Counted from the first letter of the stretch, positions 23,791-39,000 are shown. The stretch: DNA of 64,000 bases from Diatrype stigma (GCA_022225965.2 JAKJXP020000084.1:62001-126000); one strand, 5' to 3'. The notes: a model not told the origin generated them from the letters alone. Numbers and translations: made by a program.

Positions 23791-26700
23791 GAAGGACGAA
23801 AGGGGGGTCAGGGGGGGGGTTGCTTCTNNNNNNNNNNGGTCGGGGGGGGGTTCCTTCTCCCCCCCCCCCCCCCTTTGGTGAGCTCATGGGTTTATTGGTT
23901 TCTGCTGTTCATCCTGTTATCATGGCTATTATACCACTTGATTGGGTACCATTTTACCTTTGTAATTTTTCCATTCTTTCTTCCTCGGGCCCCAAATTTA
24001 CGGTGGGGAAAAAGCGAAAAGGCAATGGGAGAACAATGTACACATAGGACATTCTTTAAGTTTGGGTGTGTGCCATCACAGCGGAATGTTGGGGTTTTTT
24101 GTGCGAGGTGCGGAGTTCTTATACGGGATTGGGTACGGAATCGTTTTACCAGCTTGTTGCTTCGCTGCACCCTTCGGCGAGCGAGGCCCAAATGCTACTC
24201 TACATATATATGTATGTCCGTGGGTATGGGCCGATGTGCGCTGAACTATACTCCCCTCGGCATTGCACGCACGCACGCAGGATGGCTTTTCAACGGGCAT
24301 ATCAGGCAAACCAAGATAAGCATCGCTCTCGCTACTACGTGCTACCCGGGTACACCCTGCCTCATCCATGCGTGCGCCACATGTGCTGTCTCTCTCAAAG
24401 CTATGATGCAGCGTCTTTTCTCCGGACTGGTAACAGTGGATAGGGCTATAGTCCGGGCCTTATGTTACCCGCCTTGTCTCCGGCCTCGAATGGGCCGTCC
24501 GTGTCTTCGTTGTGTGGCGTTGAGTAAGTAGGTACTCAAGTATGTAGGTGCGAGAGGGAGGCCGCGGCTCGCGTCCCAGTCCGAGTTGGGATTGACCAAG
24601 TACCTAGTAGTCAAGCCGCAAGACTAGACAGGCTTTTCTTGTACGTACATCGCCAAAGAGGCATTCTTGCAAATTACAAATGCGAGCCTAGATTCGATAG
24701 GTAAGGTTGGCTGCGTGGCGTTTCCCGTCTCTTGGAATATGTGTGGGTGGTGGTGACCCTATATGGCATGCGCATATGCTGGATTGAAGGATCGTGTAGA
24801 CCATTTTGCTGTCCGGGGTGCATCAGCCAATCCAGAGCTCGAGAATCATGGCTCCGGGATTGAAGGATCATTTAAGTACCTGGTTATAGCTAGGCCCCGG
24901 ACGGCGCACGTGGATGGTGGGGGCGGCATGGCAAGTCTTTGCGGCTATTTCCACCCCTTTAACTCGGGAGCTGTGTACTTGGCCAACTACTGCCGGGCGT
25001 ACATTACTACTCGCTACTCGCCTATACTAGGTCCTGCGCAGATACGCAGGCGTATAAGGTCCGATAGGGTTCAATACGCGTTTCCAGTCTGTAAGTGAGG
25101 TAGTATCCAGAAGTTCGTGCGAACCATATTCTTCTGTCGTACCTATAGAAAAGTTCCCATGGTTACGTAAATACCAGCCAAGCATCACCGATCCATTATC
25201 AAGATCTACGCAGTTGAGTGACAAGCCTCCATTGGTTCTAGAAGGAAGCGAAAACAAGAGATCCTTCGCTAATTATGCCTCATGACTTCGTCTGATGATG
25301 CAGGAATGCTCAATTGAACATACTGACTGACGCCACCTCTTATTCTACGAGCAACGCCGAGCACCTTTGGCAGCAGCAGCAGCAGCAGAAGCCACAGCGG
25401 TGACCTTACGCTTCGCTGCGATGCAGACTCTGGTAGCGATCAGCCATGCAGCCAATGTTCCATTGGCTCCGTCGTTGTTGGAATATTCCTCTCCTATCAT
25501 GAAGTCTCCGCTTTCTCTGCGCCAAGCAGCCCGTCTATGTGGATGCTACGGCTCGGCTTGCTCGCTTATGTATCCCATCGGCGACCTACATGGGCCGGGT
25601 CAGATAGGCGATGATTTGGAGTCTGCCTACTTGCGGGCATGCATATGCGTAGAAGACGAAAAGCAACGGCAGTGATGTGATAATACGTAACCTCGAAAGC
25701 CGAATCTCGCTAGACTTTCCGCTCCGCTCTAACTGAACTCATACTGCGGACGGATGTCGATGGACCCGAGGGGCATTCAATAGGCATTGAAAGTAAGGCT
25801 ACATGTTATCCTAACCCGTGCACTTAATGCTCCTGACATGTATAGACGTCGTATTATCTTAGTCGTCTTGATCTTTCGACGGGTATCATGATAGCCTAGA
25901 CGAGCAGCTCTAGCCCAGGCAACTGCTGTTTCTACCATTGTCCACGATGCGAACTTAGTGTCGGTAGTGGGTACCTAAGTTTGAGGCTTTGTAAATAATG
26001 GAAATAACTCATGGACTTGATTTCGTACACTTCGTGGGTGCCGTGGAATGGATCGACGCCTTAGAAATTAGATGATGTCCGCAAAGTGTGATATGTGCTT
26101 CTTACAGACCGAATCTCGTCAAAGGGCCTCAACAAGATCCGACCTAGATATCTGGGGAAACCTGACTTCGTAAATCCACTTTGGCCTAGAAGTTTTTCTT
26201 TAACAAGCGGGTTGTGTTGCTCAGTGCAACGATAACCGAGAGTCTACTATCACGTATATCATACGATCGATCGTTCGCACATGGTAACGGTAAAGACTTA
26301 TATCAGACTCTTGTTCCTCCTTGTTGTTCCCAGGACCATCGAACATCACCAGGCTAATGATCTCTAGGTGAAAGTCCTAACCCATAGACATTCAGTCTCA
26401 GCATCGAGAGATCTAGCAGAACCTCGGTATAATGAGAAGTTCGAAATTCGAAATTCGACTTCTCCGCCCTTCTCCGTCAGCCGGGGGAAGGCATATTGAC
26501 ACCACATCTACTCCAACTGAACTCATCGACGATCTTGCAAATTTGACTAGAAGTATGACTACGGCTCGAAAGGTCCCACTGTTGCCATAGTATCCGTAGT
26601 ACTCAGTTAGAAGCTCCGCTAATACTGCTAGCCCACGACGTATCACGTAAAATAGAGTCTGAAATCATCAAGAGATGCAAAAATAAAAACGTACAACACC

Positions 26701-26983
26701 AGGGATTCGCTGGTCGTCACCGACCCAACTACTGATCTGGCCCTATGTGGTTTATCTAGGGGAGAGCGGACGGGATCCCGAGTTTTCCACATGGTATGGT
26801 CGTACGTGGAAGATTTTGCCTCTAGTTGGGCTTAAGTACCGACTATAGAGACTACCCAGCTAACCATACTCCACCCATCCCCATCTGTCCCACCAAGGCC
26901 TGCCTCGCCTCTCTCTCTGCATCCGCCTCCGGTGTTCCGTACACGTCAGAGACCAAAAAGGCTCGAAGCATCGACGAACCAAA
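23791..26983. other. Intergenic with assembly gap
   Basis: About 3.2 kb. Just after the regulator are G- and C-homopolymers around a run of N. No gene is recognisable in the rest. A GCA/CAG run near 25371-25388 and short open frames without signatures are all that I see. Confidence 0.5.
23828..23837. other. Assembly gap (10 N)
   Basis: Ten undetermined bases flanked by a G run on the left and G and C runs on the right. The true gap length is unknown, and a difficult G/C homopolymer is the likely cause. Confidence 0.98.
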
Positions 26984-28261
26984 TTACAGCTTCTCCTCAT
27001 CCTTCAGGGGCTCGACAAGCACAGCCGGCCCGCGCGGGACGATGCGGTCCGCCTGGCCGGGATTGATGCGCTGCTTGGAGCCGGCGTAGCCGGCGGCGTA
27101 CAGGCCGATCCAGGGGGCGGTGGTGTTGTAGAAGGCGCCGCCGCTGGTGAGCTCCTCGGAGCGGTCCCAGTACAGGCGGCGCAGCCACAGGTGCAGGCGC
27201 GGGTAGTCGTGGCGGATGCTCTTGAGGTTGCACAGGAAGACGGTGTGGTAGGCGGCGTCGAAGCGCACCAGCGTCGTGTACAGCCGCACGTCGGCCTCGG
27301 TCAGGTGGTCGCCGAACAGGAACGGCTTGCCGTGCGAGAGGTGCGCCTCGAGCCGGTCGAGCCCCGCGAACAGCGCGACGACGTTCTCGTCGTACGCTTC
27401 CTGCGAGCCGGCGAACCCGGACTTGTACACCCCGTTGTTGACGTCGCGGTACACCCACTCGTTCAGCGCGTCGATGTCGGCCCGGAGGTGCTCCGGGTAC
27501 ACTGCGACACGTGGAGTTAGACAGCCACCGGGAAGGGGTGTGCGAGGAAAGAAGGAAATACGGGAGGGAGATTTTTTTTTTTTTTTTTTTTTTTTTTTCA
27601 CTTACGGCCACCGCCGGGACGGTTCTCCTCGCGGTACTTGGGATCGGGGACGAAGTCGTCGAACTCAGTCGCCAGCATGCGGATGATCTCGCTCGACTCG
27701 TTGTTCACGAGCGTGCCCGTCTTCTTGTCCCAGAGGACGGGCACGGTGACGCGCCCCGTGTAGTCCGGGTCGGCCTTGAGGTACAGCTGACGCGCGTACT
27801 GGAAGCCGTACAGCGGGTCCACCGCGTCGGTGCCGTGCGCGCCGTCGAAGAACCAGCCCTCGGGCCCCAGGAAGGGGTTCAGCACGTACAGGTCGATCAC
27901 GTCCTCGAGCTTCTTCAGGGCGCGCACGATGAGGGTGCGGTGGGCCTTTTTGGGGGGTACTCTGGTTAGAGATACGCCTAAATATTGACAGGTTGTGTGA
28001 AAGGGGGTATGGGAGTAGACATACCCACGGACAGCCTGGCGCTACATATAGAGCATAACGACCCTTCTCGGCTGGATATTTCGAGTTGGGATCCCTCGAC
28101 ACAAAATTCCGGAAGGTGCTGTCCGGCCGTGTGAATTTGCCATCCTTCTGGTACTCTAACTTAGGCGCCTATTATTCGCTGTTAGTGATGCTCCAATCGT
28201 CATTATGGGATGGGCTGCGGATGCGCATGGCACGGCACGGGGTGCTCACGGTTTGAGCCAT
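26984..28261 (-). CDS. Glutathione transferase, ECM4/omega type (glutathionyl-hydroquinone reductase-like)
   Basis: A 337-aa enzyme of the Ecm4/Gto (xi/omega-like) class, which uses a catalytic Cys to deglutathionylate or reduce quinone adducts. I assemble four exons on the minus strand: 28261-28250 (only MAQT), 28168-28025, 27945-27606 and 27501-26984. The second exon gives [21 protein letters not shown], and the active site C50-P-W-A-H-R spans the next junction. [19 protein letters not shown] and [23 protein letters not shown] belong to the thioredoxin-like domain. The helical domain has [27 protein letters not shown] and [16 protein letters not shown]. The third intron contains 27 consecutive T on the plus strand (27572-27598). 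It may serve detoxification together with the oxidoreductases nearby. Confidence 0.93.
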
Positions 28262-30089
28262 CTCGGTACATGTATAATGTATAGGTCGAGACTCGTGCGT
28301 ATACTATATATACGGTATACTGTATATTATGAATTCGTTGAAGCTTGAAGCGTCCAGCATATCAATACCTACCTACTTACGCAAGTGATCGATATATACT
28401 TGACGGCTCTCACCTTGACACCTTGTGCGGGGGGGGGGGGGGGGCACTGCTAGCTAAGCTTTGTGAGTATTGGGTTTGATGCTTTCAATCAAGTACATGA
28501 TTCGTCAGCATATCAGCTCGCGTCTTGCGCAATTACTAATTGTCTAGCTAATCAGGATCCAGGGCGGGTCTTCATATACGTTCGCCCTTTCGTGTGCAAT
28601 TCCCGCCGGGCTGATCATGTCTTTTGCGATCGTCCGAGTACTGCAGTTATCTGACAAGCTTTTACGAATGAAACTCACAAGCGTAGCTGTTGCGTGTCTC
28701 GAGAACTCTCCTGAGTAATGTTTTCCTTGGTGATTAGTCAGACATGGGGTTAGGTACTTCGTGAACAGGGGGTAGACAGGGGGTAAACAGGGGTTGACGA
28801 CGGTAGATAATAGAGCCGCAAGCACGCAAGATGATGTCTTTCGGTGTTTCGGGGTTACGGAGTTAAGACATTGCAGCATAGGCCCCGACAAGAAGCGCCG
28901 ATCACCAGTTTACCGACTACACTGTATCATCAGCTGGAGAAGATATAACAAGTCTTCCAACTCCGACTGCGATGATAATAGAGTACTTAACTTCTTCTCA
29001 ACACTGCGGAGCATCGTCGTAACTCATCAGGTCCTCTCCCCAGGACGCCCACTCAGGGGCTTTCATAAGAACTCTCTTATCAGAAAGGGGTCCTATACTC
29101 CCTGAGCATTCGTGTTTCGAGTGAAGGCTCATACATAAGGATCGAACCATCTGGGGTGCTTCCTGTGAACCATTCCGTGATGGGAATCGTTTCCCTGGTC
29201 GAGTTACTCCTTAGATCGACCCGCCTAATATTAGATTCAGATATATAGACGGAACTCTGCCTGCCACTAAATCCAGGGCTGGGAGGGAAGAGCGGACGGC
29301 GTTATCCGGCTAGTGATAGGGCGTCCGTCGCCTGATGTCCACCCCAAGCTCTGGTCAAAAAGCATTCCTGGGAGCCCACACAAGAAACCGCCGACAAAGG
29401 TACGACTCAGAACGGAGTTGATACAGGAGTGGCCGCCTGAGTGAACCAAGCTTTTTATTTATCTTCGGAGAAGACCGCAGGTTCTGTCATCCACGTCGTC
29501 CACCACGACGACCGTGGACAATCCATCCAGCCGGTCGCGGGCACGAAGCTGGGCATATTCGATACGTCTCGTCATCCGGTATATGTCACTGGGCTTTACG
29601 ACAACGCGCCTTCTCAGAGTAACGACAGCAACATACTGCAGCAGCTGACGATGGGTTCCTCCTTGCTGAGTGGCGGGGGCGCCGTCAAGCCCGTGACGAT
29701 GACTCTAGTCGACGGCGTGCTGTCCGGCTTTCGGGCGGTGCCAAACCCATCATAGTCTGTGATTCGAATCAATAGTCACAATATCAAGCGAGACGGGCTT
29801 CGTAAGCGAGGCCAATATGGGGTATAAGTATGCAACGTCTCAAGTATTAATGCTATAAGAGTTGACACTACCGACGGCGTCCACGTCCAGTCATCCCCGC
29901 GCTCTCATCCACCCTCGTCTCAGTCCAGTCGTAACCGTAGAACCTGCTGTCCACCATACCATGCTCCATCACCAAAATACAACGATCACCGCCGCCGCCG
30001 CCGCCGCTGCTACTAACATCCTGAGACTCCAGCAAGGTCGGGTAGATCTAGCTACCTAGCCTAGGCACTAGATCAAGACGACCTCCCGC
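28262..30089. other. Intergenic, one doubtful coding fragment
   Basis: About 1.8 kb with a run of 16 G at 28429-28444. Only the frame at 29441-29755 looks coding. A GCC repeat lies near 29990-30010. Confidence 0.45.
29441..29755 (+). CDS. Doubtful coding fragment, unknown
   Basis: A 104-codon frame with coding-like composition (many GC-ending codons) that ends in TAG. It opens with GTG rather than ATG, and the only in-frame ATG is late. A possible acceptor (ACCGCAG) at about 29478 hints that the frame is the last exon of a gene whose upstream part I cannot find, or a relic. I recognise no family. Confidence 0.25.
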   Translation: MNQAFYLSSEKTAGSVIHVVHHDDRGQSIQPVAGTKLGIFDTSRHPVYVTGLYDNAPSQSNDSNILQQLTMGSSLLSGGGAVKPVTMTLVDGVLSGFRAVPNPS

Positions 30090-30629
30090 CTACTTGCGGC
30101 TGCTGTAGCCAGACTGATGCTTGGAGCCCGAGGGCGCAGTGTAGGTCGAGCCTCCCTGGCCGTTGTTGTGGTACGTACTGCCGTTGGGGTTGGAGTAGTA
30201 GTAGGAGCCGTCACTTTAATTTCATCCACAGCCACCATGGGGTAGACAGACATCAGTCAGTATGGGGTACAACACACTAGGTAAACTTACTTCAGAGCAT
30301 GAGGCCTGACTAGGTGGGTGAGAGGCGGGGGGCGGGGAGGGTCAAATGCTTCCATGCCATCAGATACGAAGCCAAAACAACGAAAGCGACTCACCGGTTG
30401 GAGTAGTGATAGCTGTTGCTGTTGGAGGCGCTGCTGCCGTAGTCGCGGGCGCAGTAGTGGTTGCCCTGGTAGCTGTTGTCAGCACATCCAACGTGTTCTG
30501 GCCTTTGCAACAGATGATAGGTATTGTAGTGACAAGCGATAGCTTTCATAGGAATAACTGGAACCAGCGAGTGCTTACATCGTTGTTGACGCCGTGGCTC
30601 TTGTACGAGTAACCCTTGTCGGAAGGCAT
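30090..30629 (-). CDS. Small Gly/Tyr/Ser/Asn-rich protein, three exons
   Basis: An 81-aa protein that no single frame shows. The exons on the minus strand are 30629-30579 (MPSDKGYSYKSHGVNND), 30465-30395 (GNHYCARDYGSSAS, then NSYHYSN) and 30213-30090 (DGSYYYSNPNGSTYHNNG, then APSG and a basic end). All introns have GT..AG ends and keep frame, and the Y-Y-S-N pattern continues across both junctions, which supports the model. I recall similar short proteins across filamentous ascomycetes annotated only as hypothetical. No signal peptide or membrane helix is visible. The composition suggests a disordered or structural role, but function is unknown. The acceptor before GGC in exon 2 is chosen by frame. 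Confidence 0.72.
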
Positions 30630-31652
30630 CTTGGGCGAGTTCGCTTGTTCAGAAAAGGAAGATCTGAGACTTGGTGGGGCGAAGAGATAGATGCGAGATG
30701 TAGGTTACAACCGGGAGTGAAAGTAGAAGTGGTGATTTGCTGTTTTGTTTATGGACCAACAAAGCCGAAGCCGAAGCTGAAGAGGTTCCGAAGCCTTGAG
30801 GCAGGAAAAGAAGGGAGGGGAGAAGAAGTGAGGGTGCTTCGTGCCTTTATATGTAGTTTCAAGGTTGTAACTGTTAGATTAGCCCGCACGGATGTCCACC
30901 CGGCTTCTGCTTCCCGCCATCGTCATAAAACGAGGCAAAGGCAAGCATAGTCCGCTTCGTACCTGACTGTGTAATTGTATCTACGCTTAGCGCGCCAACC
31001 GGTTGCAAAAGCTAGTGGCATGGTAATCAAACTTGGAAGTGAATATCTACGTACTTGATGCTGCCTGGTCTAGCAGCGACGATTGGCACCATCAGGTGAA
31101 GCCAGAGGCATCTCCTTCCCCCGCCCTGCCTGCTTAGTTGGGAGGGGTAAGGCACGATATGCAGGAGGCCCTCCAGCAGGGCCACTTGCGTGCAGCTTCG
31201 AGGATGCAACATCCTCAATCGCTCACTTGAAGTCGGTGAGCTAAGGGGAGGGGGAGGAGGAAGAGTAGGGGCTCAATGCTGTGGTTGAATCTCATGTGGT
31301 TACTTGCGCATGGCTATTGGCCGTCACCTATTGATGCAACGCTGCAAAGAACTCAATCTGGTCAAAACCAACGTACCTACCTGGTAAAATGGATTGCTTT
31401 TGATGAATGTAAGATTTCGACCTCCGAGCAAGGCGAGCTTTCACCGGCGGTGGGGCACATATGAAATGTGTCACGAGAACAAAGGAGTTCGGCCTCAGCG
31501 TTGCGTTATATGGTTTCTTATTCTATGGTGTATCAGATGTCGCCTGTCTATATGTCTGTCCTGTCTATGAGCGGCGTAATCATCCTCATTATACTATAAA
31601 AAGCAGCGAAAACAAAAACGCTTCGAGCGAAGTGGACTGGACTGGACTTGGT
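30630..31652. other. Intergenic, no gene recognised
   Basis: About 1 kb between the 5' end of the small gene and the 3' end of thioredoxin reductase. No gene signature seen. Confidence 0.5.
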
Positions 31653-34240
<2,588 letters not shown>

Positions 34241-34625
34241 ATGCCCCCTAGAGAGAAAACACCTCTTCTTGAGGATGGAAATCAACCTGAGGAAATTACT
34301 GGTACTAGATCTGCTCTCGCAAAGACTTCTCTCCTACACGAGTAAACTGCTGATACTACTTGCAGATTCTCCAGAGCAACAGAGACCGAACGACCCTACG
34401 AGACCGGAGGACGAAAGAGATCTGAGAGGCTATAGACTTGTATTGTTGGTTTCTGCACATAACATATGGATAGGGCTTAGGTCTTATTTCGAATTCGGGA
34501 AATGGGCACAGGCATCCTTTTACGGCAAGTGGACGATCGTAGTTGGCGCCACTGCGGTGTTTTACTTCATCGGGGCGGGATTTTACATGATTCGGCTTTA
34601 CCTTCGTTTAAGACGCAGAAGATGA
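34241..34625 (+). CDS. Small membrane protein, two exons, unknown
   Basis: Splicing joins 34241-34301 and 34366-34625 through a 64-nt intron (GTACTA..CTGAT..TTGCAG) and gives 106 aa starting MPPREKTPLLEDGNQPEE. The N-terminal half is polar and Pro/Glu/Arg-rich. YRLVLLVSAHNIWIGL may be amphipathic or a short helix. WTIVVGATAVFYFIGAGFYM is a clear transmembrane segment, ending in the basic LRLRRRR, which suggests a cytosolic C-terminus. The unspliced frame would start later at an ATG inside exon 1. The spliced form is preferred because its N-terminus is more protein-like. I recognise no family, and it could be an orphan. Confidence 0.5.
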
Positions 34626-35422
34626 GTTGATCTCATACCCATATGCCTAGATGTATAGTACGACCATAACTTCCAAACTCGCCACGAAAAGTAATGTCCG
34701 GGCCAGGAGCCCTTGCATCTCCCTTTCTTTCTAATAGACCAGGTAGAGCGTACGTTTTTCAATACAGCATGCTTTTCAGCCTAAATGCTCGGGAAGTCCC
34801 ATGATATATCTCCGATCTAGGACCACCACCTGTCTACATCTCTGGATAGAGAGGCTGCAAATATCTTCTTCCACTTCGTTCAATAACCCATTTCTACTAC
34901 GTAACGTGAGATACGAGAATATCCTTGAAACTAGGCTATACCGCAAGCCTATTACCTAGACGACAACTGGCCGAGGGATGTATTCAACTGTGCAATCCAC
35001 GGAGGTCTGATTTGACGCATACTAAGGCTATCTCAATACTAACATCACCTGAAAGCTGAGTCAAACTACGGCTCGTGATAAGTCATGAAGGATGTAGCGA
35101 TGACTCAGGAAATAGGATACGAACCAACACAACACCATCATTACTTTGTAGTCACTTCTGCCGATAGCCGAGAAGCCAACATTTTAGAAAATGTGATATC
35201 CAACAGCGAAAGATCGACGAACTGTTGTCAAGCTGTTAGGTATATATATCCATATCAAGGTTTTCTTGGCAGTCCTTCTGTTGATCACATCGACGACTTA
35301 GGGGTCTTTCGAAGGATTTGCCCTACGGGACTCCCTACCATTAGGTATCAACACCGAAGTCCTATAACGCCCTCGAACCCACCGCTTCGTCCCTCCACAT
35401 TCTCTTTACCAGTAAATACACG
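34626..35422. other. Intergenic, no gene recognised
   Basis: About 0.8 kb. A 117-codon open frame (35085-35438) has no signature and overlaps the start of the next candidate; I take it as chance. Confidence 0.45.
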
Positions 35423-35812
35423 ATGCTCACTTCCATGAACCTCTTCCTGGCAACAGGGCCCCTCCTAGCCAGGGCCATGCCCAACAATTTCCCCCTCGAG
35501 ACGGGCCAGGGGCTCGTGCACTATCTACATGGCGACGACGCCGACTACCGAACGGCCGCGCTCTTCGACAATAATTGCGCTCTCCAACAGGCTGCTATAC
35601 ACCGATAGGTCCAATCCGAAGATCACGTTCCGGGGTCACCCGCCCCACTACGTCGACTTGCAGGTCGACGACTCGACGACTTCTACCGCCCCCGCGACTG
35701 GCTCTCGTACGTCGGTTCAGACGCGCCGCTCGGCGAAACCATGACCTGCTATAAGTATCCCGGGACCGCCGGGGTTAGGTATAGGAAGGCGTTCGATTGC
35801 AGTAAGATATAA
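35423..35812 (+). pseudogene. Broken small secreted-protein-like gene beside LTR
   Basis: The GC-rich stretch has coding-like segments in two frames. The first starts MLTSMNLFLATGPLLARAMP (possible signal peptide) and runs to DNNCAL. The second, in another frame, has NPKITFRGHPPHYVDLQ. The third, back in the first frame, has DDFYRPRDWLSYVGSD and MTCYKYPG, and ends CSKI at a TAA (35810-35812). In the first frame a TAG interrupts at 35606-35608. So either two compensating frameshifts or a C-to-T stop disrupts it. It ends 34 bp before the LTR. Cys content suggests a small secreted protein. An unrecognised intron structure is an alternative. Confidence 0.38.
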
Positions 35813-35841
35813 AACGTAGGCGTACGAATAGGGTAAGTATG

Positions 35842-35846
35842 GATAA
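35842..35846. repeat. Target-site duplication GATAA (left)
   Basis: Five bases flanking the left LTR, identical to 43427-43431. The length is typical for copia integration. Confidence 0.85.
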
Positions 35847-36004
35847 TGTTAAATATAAACGTAGGTTATAAGGTATTATATTATATTAGGTTATATTAAT
35901 ATTTTAGGAGTATTCTTTATAAACAGGTAAGGGCATTCCATATATATAGCCACAGGTATGGGGCGTTCCTAGCTACCTGGATTTCTAGCTATCTTATTCC
36001 AATA
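35847..36004 (-). repeat. 158-bp LTR (left; 3' LTR of minus-strand element)
   Basis: It matches 43269-43426 over its full length, differing by transitions. It starts TG; its end reads TA where the other copy has CA, as RIP would give. A purine stretch lies directly inside on the minus strand, as expected of a polypurine tract. Confidence 0.9.
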
Positions 36005-39000
36005 TTCCCATTCGAATTATATCAGTAACTTATATAACCTGTTTCGAAGTTATTATTACTTTAGCCCCTATGCTGCTAGAATCCTAGAATTTAAGTTTAA
36101 TACATCCCTGAAAACGGGGGTCTTTAGGGCCTTAGTAGCTGAAGTCTTTTAGGTTAACTTATTCCCATATTTTACGTAATAAAAATATTAAATATTCGTT
36201 TTTTTTACTGTTTAAATCGTCGACGTTATATTATATTTCGGCCTTTAATAAGTAACGTTTATTGCGTAAATATTCGACGAAAAAGCGTTACTTTTTAAAT
36301 AACACATTTCTTTAACATTTTGCTTTAATAATATACGGCATTAAATCGTAATTCCAAATTAAGATTCGTTTTTTGCGAGGTCCGTTTATAATAGCTATAA
36401 TATAAGCATATTATTTTCGAGTTTTTTATTAATTATTAATTAAGGGTTTATTAAATATGCTAAATAGGCCTATTCAGGTTTTTTTGCCGTATTTTGGTAA
36501 GGGGCCGGCGAAGTTTTCGAAGGTATCGCAAGTTATAACGTTAAATATGTATTGCTATTAATTAATTTTATTTTGTTCGTTATGGAATAAAATGGCTTTA
36601 AAATAAACGTAAGGGCCGTTATTATTAATTATTAAATTATGGAATTGCTATAAAAAGGCTTTTAAGTTAAGACTTAAAATATTAGGATTCGACGGAAATA
36701 AGCCGAAAGCAATAAGTAATGTTATAAATAATATCGTAACGTAATTATAAAAAAGGAAAAGAATTTTAGTTAAAAGAAACGGGCCAGATATGTATATATA
36801 TATATAAGGCTTAATTTTTTATTTCCATTATATAAGCCAAGAAATATGCTTTATAAGATAGAATTAAGTTTATATATCTCGGGAAAAATAATGAATATAT
36901 TAATAAATATTTTGAAATTATGGTATTATTATAATCCTAATGTGGTATATAATAAGGGATAAATAATAAAAGAAATATTAATATAAACGTTAGTAAAAAT
37001 ATAAGGAAAAAAAGTAATATCTTGGCAATAAAATGCCCTTATAAGCCTTATATATTTTTCCATTTACTTTATGGCAAGATATTTAGGGCTTTTTTAAAGC
37101 TTATGAATTTATTCTTAAGTAACGGCTTTATAAAACTATCGGCGATTTAATTAAAAATATAAATATATTTAAAGTTAATTTTATTATTAACTTGTTTTTT
37201 GCGATTAAAGTAATATTAAATTTCGATGTACTTAATATAAGCGTAAAACTGTAGATTTCTTAAAAAAGCAAGTACGCCTTAATTATTTCCATATATTACC
37301 GTAGCAATTATTTCGTTTTTAACGGCATTAAGTTTTAATAGAAGCTTACGTAATCAGATCGCCTTTTTTATCGCTTGGATTTATTTTATATATTTAGCTT
37401 TATATAAGAATAAAGCCATTATGGGTTATTTTTTGGACGATTAATTAATAGCGCCGCTTTCGATATTAAAAATATAACCGGTAATTAAATAGCGGCTTTA
37501 TTAATAATCGGCCCAATCGGAATCGGTTTAATCGATTAAGTTCTGTAGTTTTTTTTAATATACGAACTTATAATTAAGCGTATTTTTAAGGTATCGAAAT
37601 ATTCGTTTAACGGCGGCGAAATAAGCGGTAATAGGATTTTTTATGTAGCGGTTTAAATAGGAAATAATATAAGCAATATTCGGACGGATATTTATTATAG
37701 CGTATATTAAGTATCTTATAATTTTGGCATATTATTTAATGTTTGCTGTATTGGTTTCGTAATCGTTTAAGGGCTCGTCGATTTTAGACGTTACTATAAA
37801 TATAGCGTTAAGTATCGCCTTTTATTAATCCAATTTTTTAATAATTTTTTTAAGGTAAGCTTTTTAATTAAGATATATCTTTTTATTAATACGATTACGA
37901 ATAATGCTTATGCTTAAATAATAATTATAAGGCCCTAGGTTTAATATTTCGAACCTATTAAATAAGACCTTTTTTAATTTAACGATTTCTTTTTTGTCGG
38001 GTCCGGCAATTAAAAGGTTATTTATATAAATTGTAATATATAAATGCCCCTTAAAGAATATTTTTATGTCCGAATTTAATGGGCTAAACCTTAATCCCTT
38101 AAAAAACGTGGCTAGCGTATAATATTAAATTCGAGGCGCTTGTTTTAGGCCGTAAAGTGCCTTATTTAATTTGCATACCTTTGTCGTGCCGTCGTTAAAT
38201 TCCGGAGGTTATTCGACGTAGATTTTTTTAATAACAGGTCCGTAAAGAAAAATTATTTTGACGTTTATTTGTTCGAATTCGAGATTTAGCGCTGCGGCTA
38301 GGGCGAAAATTGCTTTATAATTTATGGGTTTTATTATTAAAACAAAGGTATTTATATAGTTTAGGCCCTTTATTTGTTTAAAGCCGCAGACGACTTAGCG
38401 GGCCTTATAACGGATAATCTTTCCGTTGGGTCCTTTTTTAAGCTTATATACCTATTTGCTTAATAAAGGCTTTCGGTCGATTAGTAAATCGTAAAGCATT
38501 TAGGTATTATTATTTATTAAAAACTAATGCTCGCTTTTTATGGCCTTATATTATTTAAACCAATATATATTTTATTTTGTATGCTTATAATTATGGGATT
38601 TAATAGTTATGGCCATTAATATAATTCTTAATGTAACTATAGCCAAATAAAAAGCGAAATTGGCTTTAAATTAAAAGCGACTGGTTTAGGTATGCTTTAT
38701 TTACGAACGAAGATTATAACCATATGGAACTTTCGGTAATGAATTGCCTTTATAATATATTATATTCCTAACTTGCTTATTGGATTAAGCAATAACGTTA
38801 TCGGGATTACGTAACGTATTAGGCTAAGTTATATCGTTATTAATATTACGTAATTCGCCGGGCTATTTTGAAACGTTGTAATTACGTAAACGTTTATAAA
38901 GCTAAATAAAATCGTTTTTAAAGCTATGCAATTCTTTTATAAACTTATTTAATAAAAATAAGCTTATAACGGGCTATTCGTTAATTCGTTTCCGAATAAT

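Noticed and set aside
35085..35438. 117-codon frame before the broken secreted-like gene
   Set aside because: No signature and it overlaps a better-supported frame; probably promoter sequence.
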